Of a stretch of 64,000 nt of DNA, positions 1 to 7,652 are shown piece by piece. The notes under the pieces are model-generated. The model saw only the letters and a program-made list of their open reading frames with translations, was not told the origin of the DNA and made no database searches. A program made the translations under genes and the position numbers. The stretch is from positions 13,834 through 77,833 of the forward strand of contig JBAZEP010000003.1 of the NCBI GenBank assembly GCA_041653835.1, given 5' to 3'. The number at the start of each line of letters is the position of its first letter. Position 1 is the first letter of the stretch. The stretch comes from UBA10183 sp041653835 (lineage in GTDB: Bacteria; Omnitrophota; Gorgyraeia; Gorgyraeales; Gorgyraeaceae).

Positions 1-2
1 AT

Positions 3-188
3 GACCCGCTTTTAAAAGGCAGGCCAACAGGATTTACCCTTCCTATCCGCGATATACGCGTGGCAGCCGGGGCAGGGTTTTTATATCCATTATGCGGTGA
101 GATGCGCACCATGCCGGGGCTCCCCTCGGAACCCGCAGGAACACATATTGACTTAGATGAAAATGATAATGTCATGGGATTATTTTGA
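3..188 (+). CDS. fhs: formate--tetrahydrofolate ligase, 3' end only
   Basis: The last 61 residues of formyltetrahydrofolate synthetase, which makes 10-formyl-THF from formate, THF and ATP for one-carbon metabolism. The frame is open from the window edge. The segments IRDIRVAAGAGF, TMPGLPSEPA and the closing NDNVMGLF match the strongly conserved C-terminus of the family. The start lies outside the window, so nothing can be said of the ATP-binding part. It stands apart from pyk, which has its own promoter. Confidence 0.93.
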   Translation, partial: DPLLKGRPTGFTLPIRDIRVAAGAGFLYPLCGEMRTMPGLPSEPAGTHIDLDENDNVMGLF

Positions 189-246
189 TACAAGAGTTGG
201 CTGAGAAATATTCCTTGTGGTATAGGAAGTTGGGCTGTTTTTTCCA

Positions 247-274
247 TTGTTTTAACCCGTCATAAGGTTATAAT
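247..274 (+). promoter_or_regulatory. putative pyk promoter, leaderless type
   Basis: TTGTTT (247-252), a 16-nt spacer and TATAAT (269-274). Only 7 nt separate the -10 box from the pyk ATG, so transcription would start at or within a base or two of the start codon. There is no Shine-Dalgarno sequence, which agrees with a leaderless message. The rest of the 189-281 gap shows nothing else recognisable. Confidence 0.6.
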
Positions 275-281
275 ATATCTA

Positions 282-1295
282 ATGGTTAAGACTAAAATAA
301 TCTGCACTATCGGCCCTTCAAGCCGGAATTATCCTGTCCTGAGAAAAATGATGCTTAGCGGCATGGACGTTTCAAGGCTTAATTTTTCCCACGGGTCTCT
401 CGCGGAGCATAAAAAATATCTGGATACGATAAATATCCTGAATAAGAAATATTCCAGGCATATAAGGATCCTCGGCGACCTGGAAGGTTACAGGATAAGG
501 ATAGGAAAGCTTAAAAAAGAGCTCCCCCTGAGGAAAAAACAAACGCTTCTATTGACCAATGATCCGGACGCCCGGGCGCGGGAAGCGATACCATTTGATT
601 ATAAAGGGCCGCTGGGCGATATAAAGAAAGGTTGTTTCATATATATCGACGACGGTAATATAGCGCTTAAGGTCACTTCCGTTACTAAACAATACCTGGT
701 AACGGAAGTAACGGCGCCCGGCATACTCAAAGAACACAAGGGCATGAATATACCTGATATCAGGCTTAAGTTCAGGGGCTTGACTGATAAAGACAGGCTG
801 GGTATAAAATTCAGCGTGGAAAATAAAATAGATTATATTGCCCAGTCATTCGTGAGGTCTAAACAGGATATCCTTTGTTTCAGGGATATGGTTAAAGACG
901 CCCTTCCCGGATGTAAGATTATCGCCAAGATAGAAAACCGGCAGGGCATCAGGAATATAGACGAGATAATGGCGGTTTGCGACGGGATAATGGTGGCCAG
1001 GGGAGATATGGGCGTGTCACTGCCTATCTACGAGATAGCCATAATACAGAAGATGATAATCAGGAAATGCAACGCCATGAAAAAATTCGTTATTACCGCT
1101 ACCCAGATGCTCGAGAGCATGACCGAGAACCCGAGGCCTACGCGCGCTGAGGTCACGGATGTCTCGAACGCTATATTCGACGGTTCTGATTTCCTGATGC
1201 TTTCAGGAGAGACCGCGGCGGGGAAATATCCTGTTGAGTCTGTGGATATGATGAATAAGATCATTAAATTTACCGAAAGCCACATAAATGATTAA
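282..1295 (+). CDS. pyk: pyruvate kinase lacking the C-terminal domain
   Basis: Converts PEP and ADP to pyruvate and ATP at the end of glycolysis. Visible motifs: TKIICTIGPSS at the N-terminus, SRLNFSHG (31-38), catalytic Lys216 in IAKIEN, metal and substrate motif ARGDMGV (239-245), TATQMLESM (272-280) and RPTRAEVTDVSNAIFDGSD (285-303). At 337 residues it ends right after the last barrel helix, whereas usual enzymes have about 470 residues with a C domain that carries the allosteric site. The stop overlaps the next gene by 8 nt, so no C domain follows in any frame. Probably active but not controlled by the usual effector site (inference). Confidence 0.93.
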   Translation: MVKTKIICTIGPSSRNYPVLRKMMLSGMDVSRLNFSHGSLAEHKKYLDTINILNKKYSRHIRILGDLEGYRIRIGKLKKELPLRKKQTLLLTNDPDARAREAIPFDYKGPLGDIKKGCFIYIDDGNIALKVTSVTKQYLVTEVTAPGILKEHKGMNIPDIRLKFRGLTDKDRLGIKFSVENKIDYIAQSFVRSKQDILCFRDMVKDALPGCKIIAKIENRQGIRNIDEIMAVCDGIMVARGDMGVSLPIYEIAIIQKMIIRKCNAMKKFVITATQMLESMTENPRPTRAEVTDVSNAIFDGSDFLMLSGETAAGKYPVESVDMMNKIIKFTESHIND

Positions 1296-2331
1296 AAATA
1301 CGCCGAAAGAATATGAGATAGGGGATAAAGCGGCGGATGACCTGATAAGCGGACTTGCCGCGAGATCAGGTTCCCTTGATACAGAGTCTTTACTGCGCGA
1401 GATACTTACGACAGCTGTCAAGCTGGGCATGGAATCCGGGGACAGGGGAGACCTTAAACTTGTAAATAACGCGCTGAAAGAACTGCGGTATTCTTTCAAG
1501 ATATTCTCCCCTTACAGGAATGTCAAAAAAGTGATAATCTTCGGTTCCGCCCGGTCGAAACCCGGCTCCGGCGAATATAAAATGGCGGAGGAATTTTCCA
1601 GGAAAATGGCGGGAAAAGGGTATATGATCGTGACAGGCGGCGGCCCGGGAGTGATGGAAGCGGGCAATAAAGGCGCCGACGGAAAAGATTTCGCGCTCAA
1701 TATCCGCCTTCCCCACGAGCAAAAGCCCAACCCGTATATAAACGAGAAAAACAGGATAATTAATTTTAAATATTTTTTCACCAGGAAGTTGATTTTTATA
1801 AAAGAGACGGACGCGACCGCGCTTTTCCCGGGCGGATTTGGCACTAATGATGAGGGATTCGAGGCGCTTACCCTGATCCAGACCGGTAAATCCAGGCCGA
1901 GGCCTGTAGTCTTGATGGAACCGAAAGGCTCAAGCTACTGGGCTGATTGGAAAAAATTCCTGGATAAACAGATGGTCGGGAACGGTTACATAAAAAAAGA
2001 AGATTGCGATCTTTTTTATATCGCGAAAAGTCCCGGCGAAGCGATCAGGTATATAGAAAATTTTTACAGGGTTTATCACTCGATAAGGTATGTCTCGGGC
2101 ACGACCGTATTAAGGCTGAACAGGAATATCTCCGGAAAAACATTGGATCTTATAAACCAGGAATTCAAAGATATCCTCGCGAGCGGCAGGATAACGCTTT
2201 CGCCTCCCCTGAAAGAGGAGGCCCAGAAAAAAGAATATCTCGATCTCCCCCGTCTTGTCATGGACTTTAATCTCCGGGACTATGGCAGGCTCTGCAAATT
2301 GATCCGCGCCATAAACGAAGATCCCTCGTAG
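1288..2331 (+). CDS. LOG family (lysine decarboxylase-like) protein
   Basis: A Rossmann-type protein of the LOG/TIGR00730-like superfamily. The nucleotide-binding motif GGGPGVMEAGNKGA (117-130) and PGGFGTNDE (181-189) are both intact. Family members hydrolyse nucleoside 5'-monophosphates, for example cytokinin ribotides, or have unknown roles. About 80 residues precede the core and about 100 follow it, so it is longer than minimal LOG proteins (about 190 residues). It overlaps pyk by 8 nt and is probably cotranscribed. The physiological substrate cannot be told from sequence. Confidence 0.85.
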   Translation: MIKNTPKEYEIGDKAADDLISGLAARSGSLDTESLLREILTTAVKLGMESGDRGDLKLVNNALKELRYSFKIFSPYRNVKKVIIFGSARSKPGSGEYKMAEEFSRKMAGKGYMIVTGGGPGVMEAGNKGADGKDFALNIRLPHEQKPNPYINEKNRIINFKYFFTRKLIFIKETDATALFPGGFGTNDEGFEALTLIQTGKSRPRPVVLMEPKGSSYWADWKKFLDKQMVGNGYIKKEDCDLFYIAKSPGEAIRYIENFYRVYHSIRYVSGTTVLRLNRNISGKTLDLINQEFKDILASGRITLSPPLKEEAQKKEYLDLPRLVMDFNLRDYGRLCKLIRAINEDPS

Positions 2332-2414
2332 TAGAGAAAAGTCAGAAAAAAACAGAATAACTCCATTCACAGGTTATCAGCCTTGTGCAATAATGTGTAA
2401 AAAAGGGGGTTTAC

Positions 2415-2852
2415 ATGTTTACTAAAATATTTGTATTAGCGTGCGCGGTTACGTTATTGTGCGCGGGTACCGGGCTCTGCGGTGTTTATTCGGATATCGC
2501 GGATGAGGTTGAAGCGAAAAACGGGGTAAAAGAAATAACTTATGACCAGTTCATGGACATAAGGGATTCCGGGGAAGATTATAAGCTTCTCGATGTGCTT
2601 GCCGGGGAAAGTTACAATGAAGGGCACATAGAAGGCTCGCTGTCATTTCCCCTTGATGAAATAGATGAGGCAACAGCCGCGGAACGCTTATCCATGGACG
2701 ATAATATAATAGTGTACTGCGGCAGTTTCCAGTGCACAGCTTCTACCGCTGCCGCCCAAAAATTATCCGAATTGGGCTATAACGTGCTTGATTATAAAGG
2801 CGGGCTCCAGGAATGGCAGGAAAAAGGCAATGAACTTATTTCCGGGATGTAA
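2415..2852 (+). CDS. exported rhodanese-like protein
   Basis: A single rhodanese domain behind a signal peptide (hydrophobic residues 4-20, likely cleavage near LCGVYS). The active-site cysteine is Cys102 in VYCGSFQCTAS, and GESYNEGHIEGSLSFP is the typical strand before it. Such periplasmic domains carry or transfer sulfane sulfur. A strong ribosome site (AGGGGG, 2403-2409) precedes the ATG. The 83-nt gap before it holds no other feature. Confidence 0.88.
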   Translation: MFTKIFVLACAVTLLCAGTGLCGVYSDIADEVEAKNGVKEITYDQFMDIRDSGEDYKLLDVLAGESYNEGHIEGSLSFPLDEIDEATAAERLSMDDNIIVYCGSFQCTASTAAAQKLSELGYNVLDYKGGLQEWQEKGNELISGM

Positions 2853-2881
2853 ACTTAGCTTATATTGACAAAGCAGGAAGC

Positions 2882-3028
2882 ATGGTATTGATCAATAAAA
2901 GTATAGGCACGGATGAAAAACTTGATATATTGTCGCGTGATTCCAGGTATGACCTTGCCTGCGCCTGCGCAACGCGCAATGGATCCCAAAGAGGCATGGG
3001 CAAAGCCGCCCCATATCTTGTATTTTAG
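2882..3028 (+). pseudogene. remnant of a radical SAM gene (N-terminal fragment)
   Basis: A 48-codon frame whose residues EKLDILSRDSRYDLACACA resemble the first 40 residues of the 'putative DNA modification/repair radical SAM' family, which normally starts with a KLxIL...YDxxC pattern and continues to GICHSW and a CxxxCxxC cluster. Here a stop follows KAAPYLVF, and the next 36 nt lead straight into otsB with no trace of the rest. It may be a decayed gene end; the alternative is a chance reading frame. Family assignment is from memory of the motif pattern. Confidence 0.45.
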
Positions 3029-3049
3029 CTATGTTATTTTTATGGAAAA

Positions 3050-3058
3050 TGGTATGAT
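3050..3058 (+). promoter_or_regulatory. putative extended -10 promoter of otsB
   Basis: TGG followed by TATGAT (3053-3058) forms an extended -10 element. The otsB ATG is 6 nt further on, and no ribosome-binding site lies between, so a leaderless transcript is predicted. No convincing -35 box is seen, which extended -10 promoters can do without. Confidence 0.5.
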
Positions 3059-3064
3059 GAAAGC

Positions 3065-3877
3065 ATGAAGTATTTATTTTCTCAATTGGACAAGTTAAAA
3101 GATGTATTGGAAAAGAGGCCTGTTTTTCTCTTCCTGGACTATGACGGTACATTGGTGCCTATAGCCCAGCGGCCGGATAAAGCGGTTATTTCCGGGAACG
3201 CGCTGAAGGCGCTCTCGGGTTTGGCGAAAAATCCGGATTGCAGGGTGGCTGTCATAAGCGGGAGGTCTTTGAAAAATATAAAGGATATGGTAAACTTAAA
3301 AGACATAAGCTATGCCGGTAACCACGGCCTGGAAATAGAGGGCGCGGGCATTAAGTTCAAGACGCCTGTTTTGCCGGGATATAAACTTGCGCTCAGAAAG
3401 CTCAAAACCATCCTGAAAAAAAAATTGTCTGTTATCAGGGGGGCTATTGTAGAAGATAAGGGCCTGACATTAAGCGTCCATTATCGTCTTGTTGAAGCTA
3501 AAAAAATACCTGCCCTGAAAACCATTTTTTATAAGACAGCGGAGCGTTACGGCGTTCCCGCGGGAATAAAGATAACGACGGGTAAAAAGGTGCTGGAGAT
3601 AAGGCCTGATTTGAAGCAGGACAAAGGCAGGATCGTCCTGTGGCTGTTATCGAAGGTGAAAACCAGAGCGGGTAAAAAGCCAAGCCTGCCTGTTTATATA
3701 GGAGATGACGTTACGGATGAGGACGCGTTCAGGGCGCTGAGAGGCAGGGGGCTGACGGTGTTCGTCGGGAAACCCGGAAGGTCTTCGGCGGAATATTTCG
3801 TCAGGGGCACAGGAGAAGTGATAGATTTTTTAAAAGAGGTTTTGAAGATAAAGAACGGGGCTGTATGCAGGAATTGA
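3065..3877 (+). CDS. otsB: trehalose-6-phosphate phosphatase
   Basis: HAD-superfamily phosphatase that removes phosphate from trehalose-6-phosphate. The nucleophile motif DYDGT is at 25-29 (Asp25, Asp27), the ISGR motif at 65-68 and the metal-binding GDDVTDEDAF at 213-222. Length 270 residues is normal for OtsB. It overlaps the DUF5752 gene by 13 nt, and a trehalose synthase-type glycosyltransferase follows, so this is a trehalose operon. No otsA is present, leaving the source of trehalose-6-phosphate open. Confidence 0.92.
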   Translation: MKYLFSQLDKLKDVLEKRPVFLFLDYDGTLVPIAQRPDKAVISGNALKALSGLAKNPDCRVAVISGRSLKNIKDMVNLKDISYAGNHGLEIEGAGIKFKTPVLPGYKLALRKLKTILKKKLSVIRGAIVEDKGLTLSVHYRLVEAKKIPALKTIFYKTAERYGVPAGIKITTGKKVLEIRPDLKQDKGRIVLWLLSKVKTRAGKKPSLPVYIGDDVTDEDAFRALRGRGLTVFVGKPGRSSAEYFVRGTGEVIDFLKEVLKIKNGAVCRN

Positions 3878-4539
3878 CCAAAGCCAAAGAACCTTTCAAG
3901 TTTTTCACAAGGCTGCATCTCTCGGAATTGACCGGCCTTAGGGCGTCGAATCTCAGCCAGTTGTCGAAAATACTCAAAGATATTTCCGGCTCGTCTATAT
4001 ATCACCACACGCACAGGTTTTTACAACAGCACCAGTACCTTTCCCCTGAGCCCCCCAATGATTTTGCCTATTGGGTAAGTAATGTCCTGGGCGAGAATGA
4101 ACTGGGCGAAAGGCTGGCCAGCATAGATACCGTCCGGTTTTCCACTATCCGCGGTATCAGGGACAAGATTACCTCCACCATAGATGGTTATCTTAGAAAG
4201 AATCCATTGGCCAGGTTAAGGTTCGCCGGCGAAGGCGGCGAGTTCCATTTTATAAAATCCGTAAGTTTTATTTTACCTACCGAACATATAGCGTATGACC
4301 TGAGAGAGTTCAGTATTATCATGAGCAAGGTAACGATAGATTCCATATATTTTCACATATTCGAGGCGCGTTTGAGGCTTGAGAAAAAAACAAATGATTT
4401 TTCAGCCTGGATAGAGACATCCATCGGGGACAAGGAACTCGCGGACAGGATCTCGAGGCTGGACCCCTATACACATACACTCGAGGAATTAAGAAGGACT
4501 ATCATCCAGATAGTGGGACAGAGATTAAAGGGCGGATAA
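3865..4539 (+). CDS. DUF5752 family protein
   Basis: A 224-residue soluble protein of unknown biochemical function. It contains two similar halves: HLSELTGLRASNLSQLSKIL...YHHTHRFLQQH...DFAYWVSNVLGENELGERLASID near the N-terminus, and FSIIMSKVTIDSIYFHIFEARLR...DFSAWIETSIGDKELADRISRLDPY near the C-terminus. This points to an internal duplication with conserved His, Trp and Glu/Leu positions. I place it in DUF5752 from this repeat pattern and from its habitual position beside trehalose-type glycosyltransferases. It overlaps otsB by 13 nt and shares one base with the glycosyltransferase gene, so tight coupling suggests a partner or regulator of trehalose synthesis (inference). Confidence 0.75.
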   Translation: MQELTKAKEPFKFFTRLHLSELTGLRASNLSQLSKILKDISGSSIYHHTHRFLQQHQYLSPEPPNDFAYWVSNVLGENELGERLASIDTVRFSTIRGIRDKITSTIDGYLRKNPLARLRFAGEGGEFHFIKSVSFILPTEHIAYDLREFSIIMSKVTIDSIYFHIFEARLRLEKKTNDFSAWIETSIGDKELADRISRLDPYTHTLEELRRTIIQIVGQRLKGG

Positions 4540-5756
4540 TGGGCAGTATAAGCATAAAAGATTATATACCTATAGCAGGGAAATCCACCATAGATGATTT
4601 GTTTTTGCTGGCGGAAAGGCTTAAAGGAAAGGTTATCCAGCATGTCAATTCTACCGCGGTCGGAGGCGGGGTCGCCGAGATACTCAGCCGCATGACGCCC
4701 CTGCTTAAGCAGTTGGGCGTGGACAACAAATGGGATGTCATAAAGGGCGGCGCCAGGTTTTTTGAGGTGACAAAGAAATTCCATAACGCTTTGCATGGAA
4801 AACGCGAACAGATAACCCGGAACGATTTCGATATATTCGTGGAAACCAGCCGGGAAAATATAAAGGCGCTGGATACGTACGGCGACATAGTGTTCGTGCA
4901 CGACCCCCAGCCCATAGCGCTGGTAAAGAAGAGAGCCGGGAATAAATGGCTCTGGCGCTGCCATGTCGATGTGTCCGATCCTGATAGGCGGGTATGGAGA
5001 TTCCTGGAAAGTTTTATAACAGATTATGACGCCGCGGTATTTTCCGCGCCCAACTTTTCGCAGAAGCTGTCCATAAGGCAGTTCCTGATATCACCGTCCA
5101 TAGACCCCCTGAGCGATAAGAACAAAGAACTGCCGCAGGAGGTAGTAGATTCGGTGCTTGAAAAATACGGCATCAAAAAGGATAAGCCGATAATCACGCA
5201 GATATCCCGCTTTGACCGCTTGAAGGACCCTATCGGGGTTATCGAGGCGTACAAGGGCGTAAAAAAATATATAGACTGCATGCTTATACTGGCCGGGGGA
5301 GGCGCGTCGGATGATCCAGAGGGCGTGCAGGTACTGGAAGAGGTTATGGAGCGCTCGAAGGACGATAAAGATATCCATGTATTATTATTGCCGCAGGATG
5401 ATATAATCATCAACGCGCTGCAGCGCGCCTCCGACGTGATAATACAAAAATCTCTGAAAGAAGGCTTCGGCCTTACCGTATCGGAGGCGTTATGGAAAGC
5501 CAAACCGGTAGTGGCGTCAAATGTGGGAGGCATCCCCCTCCAGGTAAAACATAAATATTCCGGCTTATTGTGCCATTCAATAGACGGCGCGGGATTTGCC
5601 ATCAAACAATTGCTGGCGAACCCGGCATACGCTAAAAAATTAGGAGAGAACGGCAGGGAGCATATAAGGAACAACTTTTTGATCACACGCCATATCAGGG
5701 AATACATGTTATTATTCCTTTCGTTATATCACGGTGAGGATGTGGTATATTTATAA
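4539..5756 (+). CDS. treT: TreT-like trehalose synthase, GT4 glycosyltransferase
   Basis: A retaining GT-B glycosyltransferase of 405 residues. The N-terminal block HVNSTAVGGGVAEILSRM and the FFEVTKKFHNALHG segment are typical of TreT, which joins NDP-glucose and glucose to give trehalose. The C-terminal half carries ISRFDRLKDPIGVIEAY and the donor-binding ESx-type motif KEGFGLTVSEALWKAKPVVA. The start overlaps the preceding stop (TAATG). With OtsB two genes upstream, an alternative is that this enzyme uses glucose-6-phosphate in place of OtsA. Sequence alone cannot decide. Confidence 0.85.
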   Translation: MGSISIKDYIPIAGKSTIDDLFLLAERLKGKVIQHVNSTAVGGGVAEILSRMTPLLKQLGVDNKWDVIKGGARFFEVTKKFHNALHGKREQITRNDFDIFVETSRENIKALDTYGDIVFVHDPQPIALVKKRAGNKWLWRCHVDVSDPDRRVWRFLESFITDYDAAVFSAPNFSQKLSIRQFLISPSIDPLSDKNKELPQEVVDSVLEKYGIKKDKPIITQISRFDRLKDPIGVIEAYKGVKKYIDCMLILAGGGASDDPEGVQVLEEVMERSKDDKDIHVLLLPQDDIIINALQRASDVIIQKSLKEGFGLTVSEALWKAKPVVASNVGGIPLQVKHKYSGLLCHSIDGAGFAIKQLLANPAYAKKLGENGREHIRNNFLITRHIREYMLLFLSLYHGEDVVYL

Positions 5757-5774
5757 ACAAAAGGAGAGGCGCGT

Positions 5775-6461
5775 ATGAAAATTTTAATTTTTGTCATAAT
5801 AGCTGTCCTGGTAGTAATCGCATTCAATATGTTTACGCATGCTCAGCCGGTAAAGACAGCTGAAAAAGCGCCGATACCTTCCGCATCCCGTATCCAGACA
5901 AAAGATTTTTCCGGATTGCTCGGGATGAGCGGATTCAGCGACACGCTTCTCGGCGATCATTTCAAGCTTTACCAGGGCTATATAAAGAACACCAACGCTA
6001 TTTTTGAAAAACTCGATATCCTGTCCAGCGAAGGGAAGGACCGTACCCCTGAATACGCGGAGTTAAAACGCAGGCTCGGATGGGAATTCAACGGCGCGCT
6101 CCTGCACGAATATTATTTCGAGAACCTCGGAGGTAAAGAACCTCTTGACCCTGGAAGCGCCTTCTATAGGAAAATCGCCGCGGATTTCAAGAGTTTCGAC
6201 GACTGGAAAAAGGATTTTATTTCCACGGGTATGATGCGCGGTATCGGCTGGGTCGTGCTTTACCTGGAACCTAAAACAGGGAAGCTCGTGAATTCCTGGA
6301 TAAATGAGCATGATACGGCGCATATCGCCGGAGCGACGCCACTCTTGGTAATGGACGTATTCGAGCACGCGTATATGACAGACTATCAGCTTGACAGAGA
6401 AAAATATATCGACAGCTTTTTCAGGAATATAAACTGGAAAACCGTTTCAGCGCGTTTCTAA
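5775..6461 (+). CDS. membrane-anchored or exported Fe/Mn superoxide dismutase
   Basis: Iron/manganese superoxide dismutase with an added N-terminal hydrophobic segment (residues 3-19, ending near THAQ) that would export or anchor it. The four metal ligands are recognisable: His62 (LLGDHFKLYQGY), His111 (LLHEYYFENLGG), Asp194 and His198 (VMDVFEHAYMTDY). Length beyond the leader is the family norm of about 200. A GGAGAGG ribosome site precedes it. Metal preference cannot be assigned reliably. It would act on extracytoplasmic superoxide. Confidence 0.9.
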   Translation: MKILIFVIIAVLVVIAFNMFTHAQPVKTAEKAPIPSASRIQTKDFSGLLGMSGFSDTLLGDHFKLYQGYIKNTNAIFEKLDILSSEGKDRTPEYAELKRRLGWEFNGALLHEYYFENLGGKEPLDPGSAFYRKIAADFKSFDDWKKDFISTGMMRGIGWVVLYLEPKTGKLVNSWINEHDTAHIAGATPLLVMDVFEHAYMTDYQLDREKYIDSFFRNINWKTVSARF

Positions 6462-6501
6462 GTTGACAATCGCGCTTTAAAATGATTTAATAAGATAAAT
6501 A

Positions 6502-6594
6502 ACGGGGAGGCCGCTGGATCGCGGCCTGAGAGTTCCGTGGAGCGAACGGATTACCCTTTGAACCTGAACTGGATAATGCCAGCGTAGGGAAAGA
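6502..6594 (+). promoter_or_regulatory. TPP riboswitch (THI element)
   Basis: Contains the diagnostic pieces in order: GGGGAGG with a GC-rich side stem, CTGAGAG (near 6526-6532), ACCCTTTGAACCTGA (6553-6566) and CTGGATAATGCCAGCGTAGG. These are the conserved thiamine-pyrophosphate aptamer sequences. It lies directly upstream of thi4, as expected for feedback control of thiamine synthesis. Confidence 0.97.
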
Positions 6595-6609
6595 TGTTAA
6601 TTGTTCCGG

Positions 6610-6642
6610 CCCTTACGCGTTGTGTGTAAGGGTTATTTTTTT
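6610..6642 (+). terminator. riboswitch expression platform: intrinsic terminator
   Basis: CCCTTAC (6610-6616) pairs with GTAAGGG (6626-6632), followed by a T-rich run (TTATTTTTTT). Its place between the TPP aptamer and the thi4 ribosome site indicates transcription attenuation when TPP is bound. Confidence 0.85.
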
Positions 6643-6662
6643 ATACTGGAAAGGGGGCGCAA

Positions 6663-7436
6663 ATGCAATTGGATGAGATCAAGATATCTAAAGCCATTAT
6701 CGAATCCTACAGCAAAAAATTAATAGATTCGCTGGATGTCGATGTGGCGATCGTAGGGGCGGGGCCCGCGGGCATGGTATGCGGTTATTATCTCGCGGCG
6801 GCAGGGAAAAAAGTGGCGCTTTTCGAGAGGAAACTTTCGGTCGGGGGCGGGATGTGGGGCGGCGGTATAATGTTCAACGAGATAGTGGTCCAGGACAAAG
6901 CTAAAGCTATTTTGGACGAGTTCGATATCAGGTACAGGCCTTATGAAGAAGGTTATTACCTCGCGGATTCAGTGGAGTCGGTTTCCACTATCTGCTCTAA
7001 GGCAATGAAAGCCGGGTTGAAAATATTTAACCTTGTGAGCGTCGAGGACGTGATGGTGCGCGATAAAAGAGTGACGGGGCTGGTGCTGAACTGGACCGCG
7101 GTCGAGATGGCGCATCTGCATGTGGACCCTGTTACCATGCGCGCCAAATTTGTGGTGGACGCCACAGGCCACCCCGCTGAAGTGGCGCGGATAGTCGAGA
7201 GAAAATCCGGCATCCCCCTTAATACGAAGACAGGCAAGACCATGGGCGAGGAATCCATGTGGGCGGAAGTAGGGGAAGATACCATCGTGGATAATTCGAA
7301 AGAGATCTGCCCGGGCATGTATGCCTGCGGCATGTGCGCCAACGCGGTATTCGGCGGCCCGCGCATGGGCCCGGTGTTCGGCGGCATGCTTCTCGCCGGA
7401 AAAAAAGTGGCGCGGGACCTGATTAAAAAACTTTAG
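6663..7436 (+). CDS. thi4: thiazole synthase Thi4 (sulfide-dependent type)
   Basis: Makes the ADP-thiazole precursor of thiamine from NAD, glycine and a sulfur source. GAGPAG (32-37) is the FAD/NAD fold; the glycine-rich VGGGMWGGGIMFN, VDATGH and the closing CANAVFGGPRMGPVFGGMLLAGKK are family hallmarks. At the position after VDATGH where suicidal yeast-type enzymes have the sulfur-donating cysteine, this protein appears to have Val or Ile, as in archaeal enzymes that use free sulfide. At 257 residues it is archaeal-like in length. Under TPP riboswitch control; no other thi gene is nearby. Confidence 0.93.
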   Translation: MQLDEIKISKAIIESYSKKLIDSLDVDVAIVGAGPAGMVCGYYLAAAGKKVALFERKLSVGGGMWGGGIMFNEIVVQDKAKAILDEFDIRYRPYEEGYYLADSVESVSTICSKAMKAGLKIFNLVSVEDVMVRDKRVTGLVLNWTAVEMAHLHVDPVTMRAKFVVDATGHPAEVARIVERKSGIPLNTKTGKTMGEESMWAEVGEDTIVDNSKEICPGMYACGMCANAVFGGPRMGPVFGGMLLAGKKVARDLIKKL

Positions 7437-7437
7437 G

Positions 7438-7465
7438 TTTACAAATCCTTTTAACGTGGTATAAT
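7438..7465 (+). promoter_or_regulatory. putative promoter of the small zinc protein-helicase unit
   Basis: TTTACA (7438-7443), 16-nt spacer, TATAAT (7460-7465). It lies right after the thi4 stop and gives a leader of about 35 nt that includes an AGGAG ribosome site (7496-7500). Confidence 0.6.
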
Positions 7466-7505
7466 AAAACAACTAGTAAAAAGGACTAAAAAGTCAGGAG
7501 TTATC

Positions 7506-7652
7506 ATCAAGAAAATAAGGACATCTGCCAAAGGCAGAAAATGTAAGTACCTGCATTGCAAGCATACCCTGAGTATCTACAATCACGAAGACTATTGCCA
7601 TGTTCACCAAGGGCTATTAGTGCAGGAATGCGCTTGCAGAGGCTCTAAATGA
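7506..7652 (+). CDS. small cysteine/histidine-rich protein, possible ATC start
   Basis: A 48-codon frame ending in TGA that overlaps the helicase ATG (ATGA), preceded by AGGAG at 7496-7500. The residues KCKYLHCKHTLSIYNHEDYC followed by HVHQ form a compact Cys/His set (CxxxxC...CxxH, then CAC) that looks like a zinc-binding finger. No ATG, GTG or TTG lies in frame between the upstream stop at 7452-7454 and the motif; ATC at 7503 or 7506 is the best placed for the ribosome site. Such rare starts are known for infC. Function unknown; it may be a nucleic-acid-binding partner of the helicase (inference). Confidence 0.5.
   Translation: MKKIRTSAKGRKCKYLHCKHTLSIYNHEDYCHVHQGLLVQECACRGSK

Noticed and set aside
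189..246. Intrinsic terminator after fhs
   Set aside because: A TTCCT/AGGAA pairing with a later T-run exists but is weak and poorly spaced.
1288..1500. Frameshifted continuation of pyruvate kinase C domain
   Set aside because: The sequence after the stop codes the LOG-family protein, whose motifs are intact; no C-domain residues appear in any frame.
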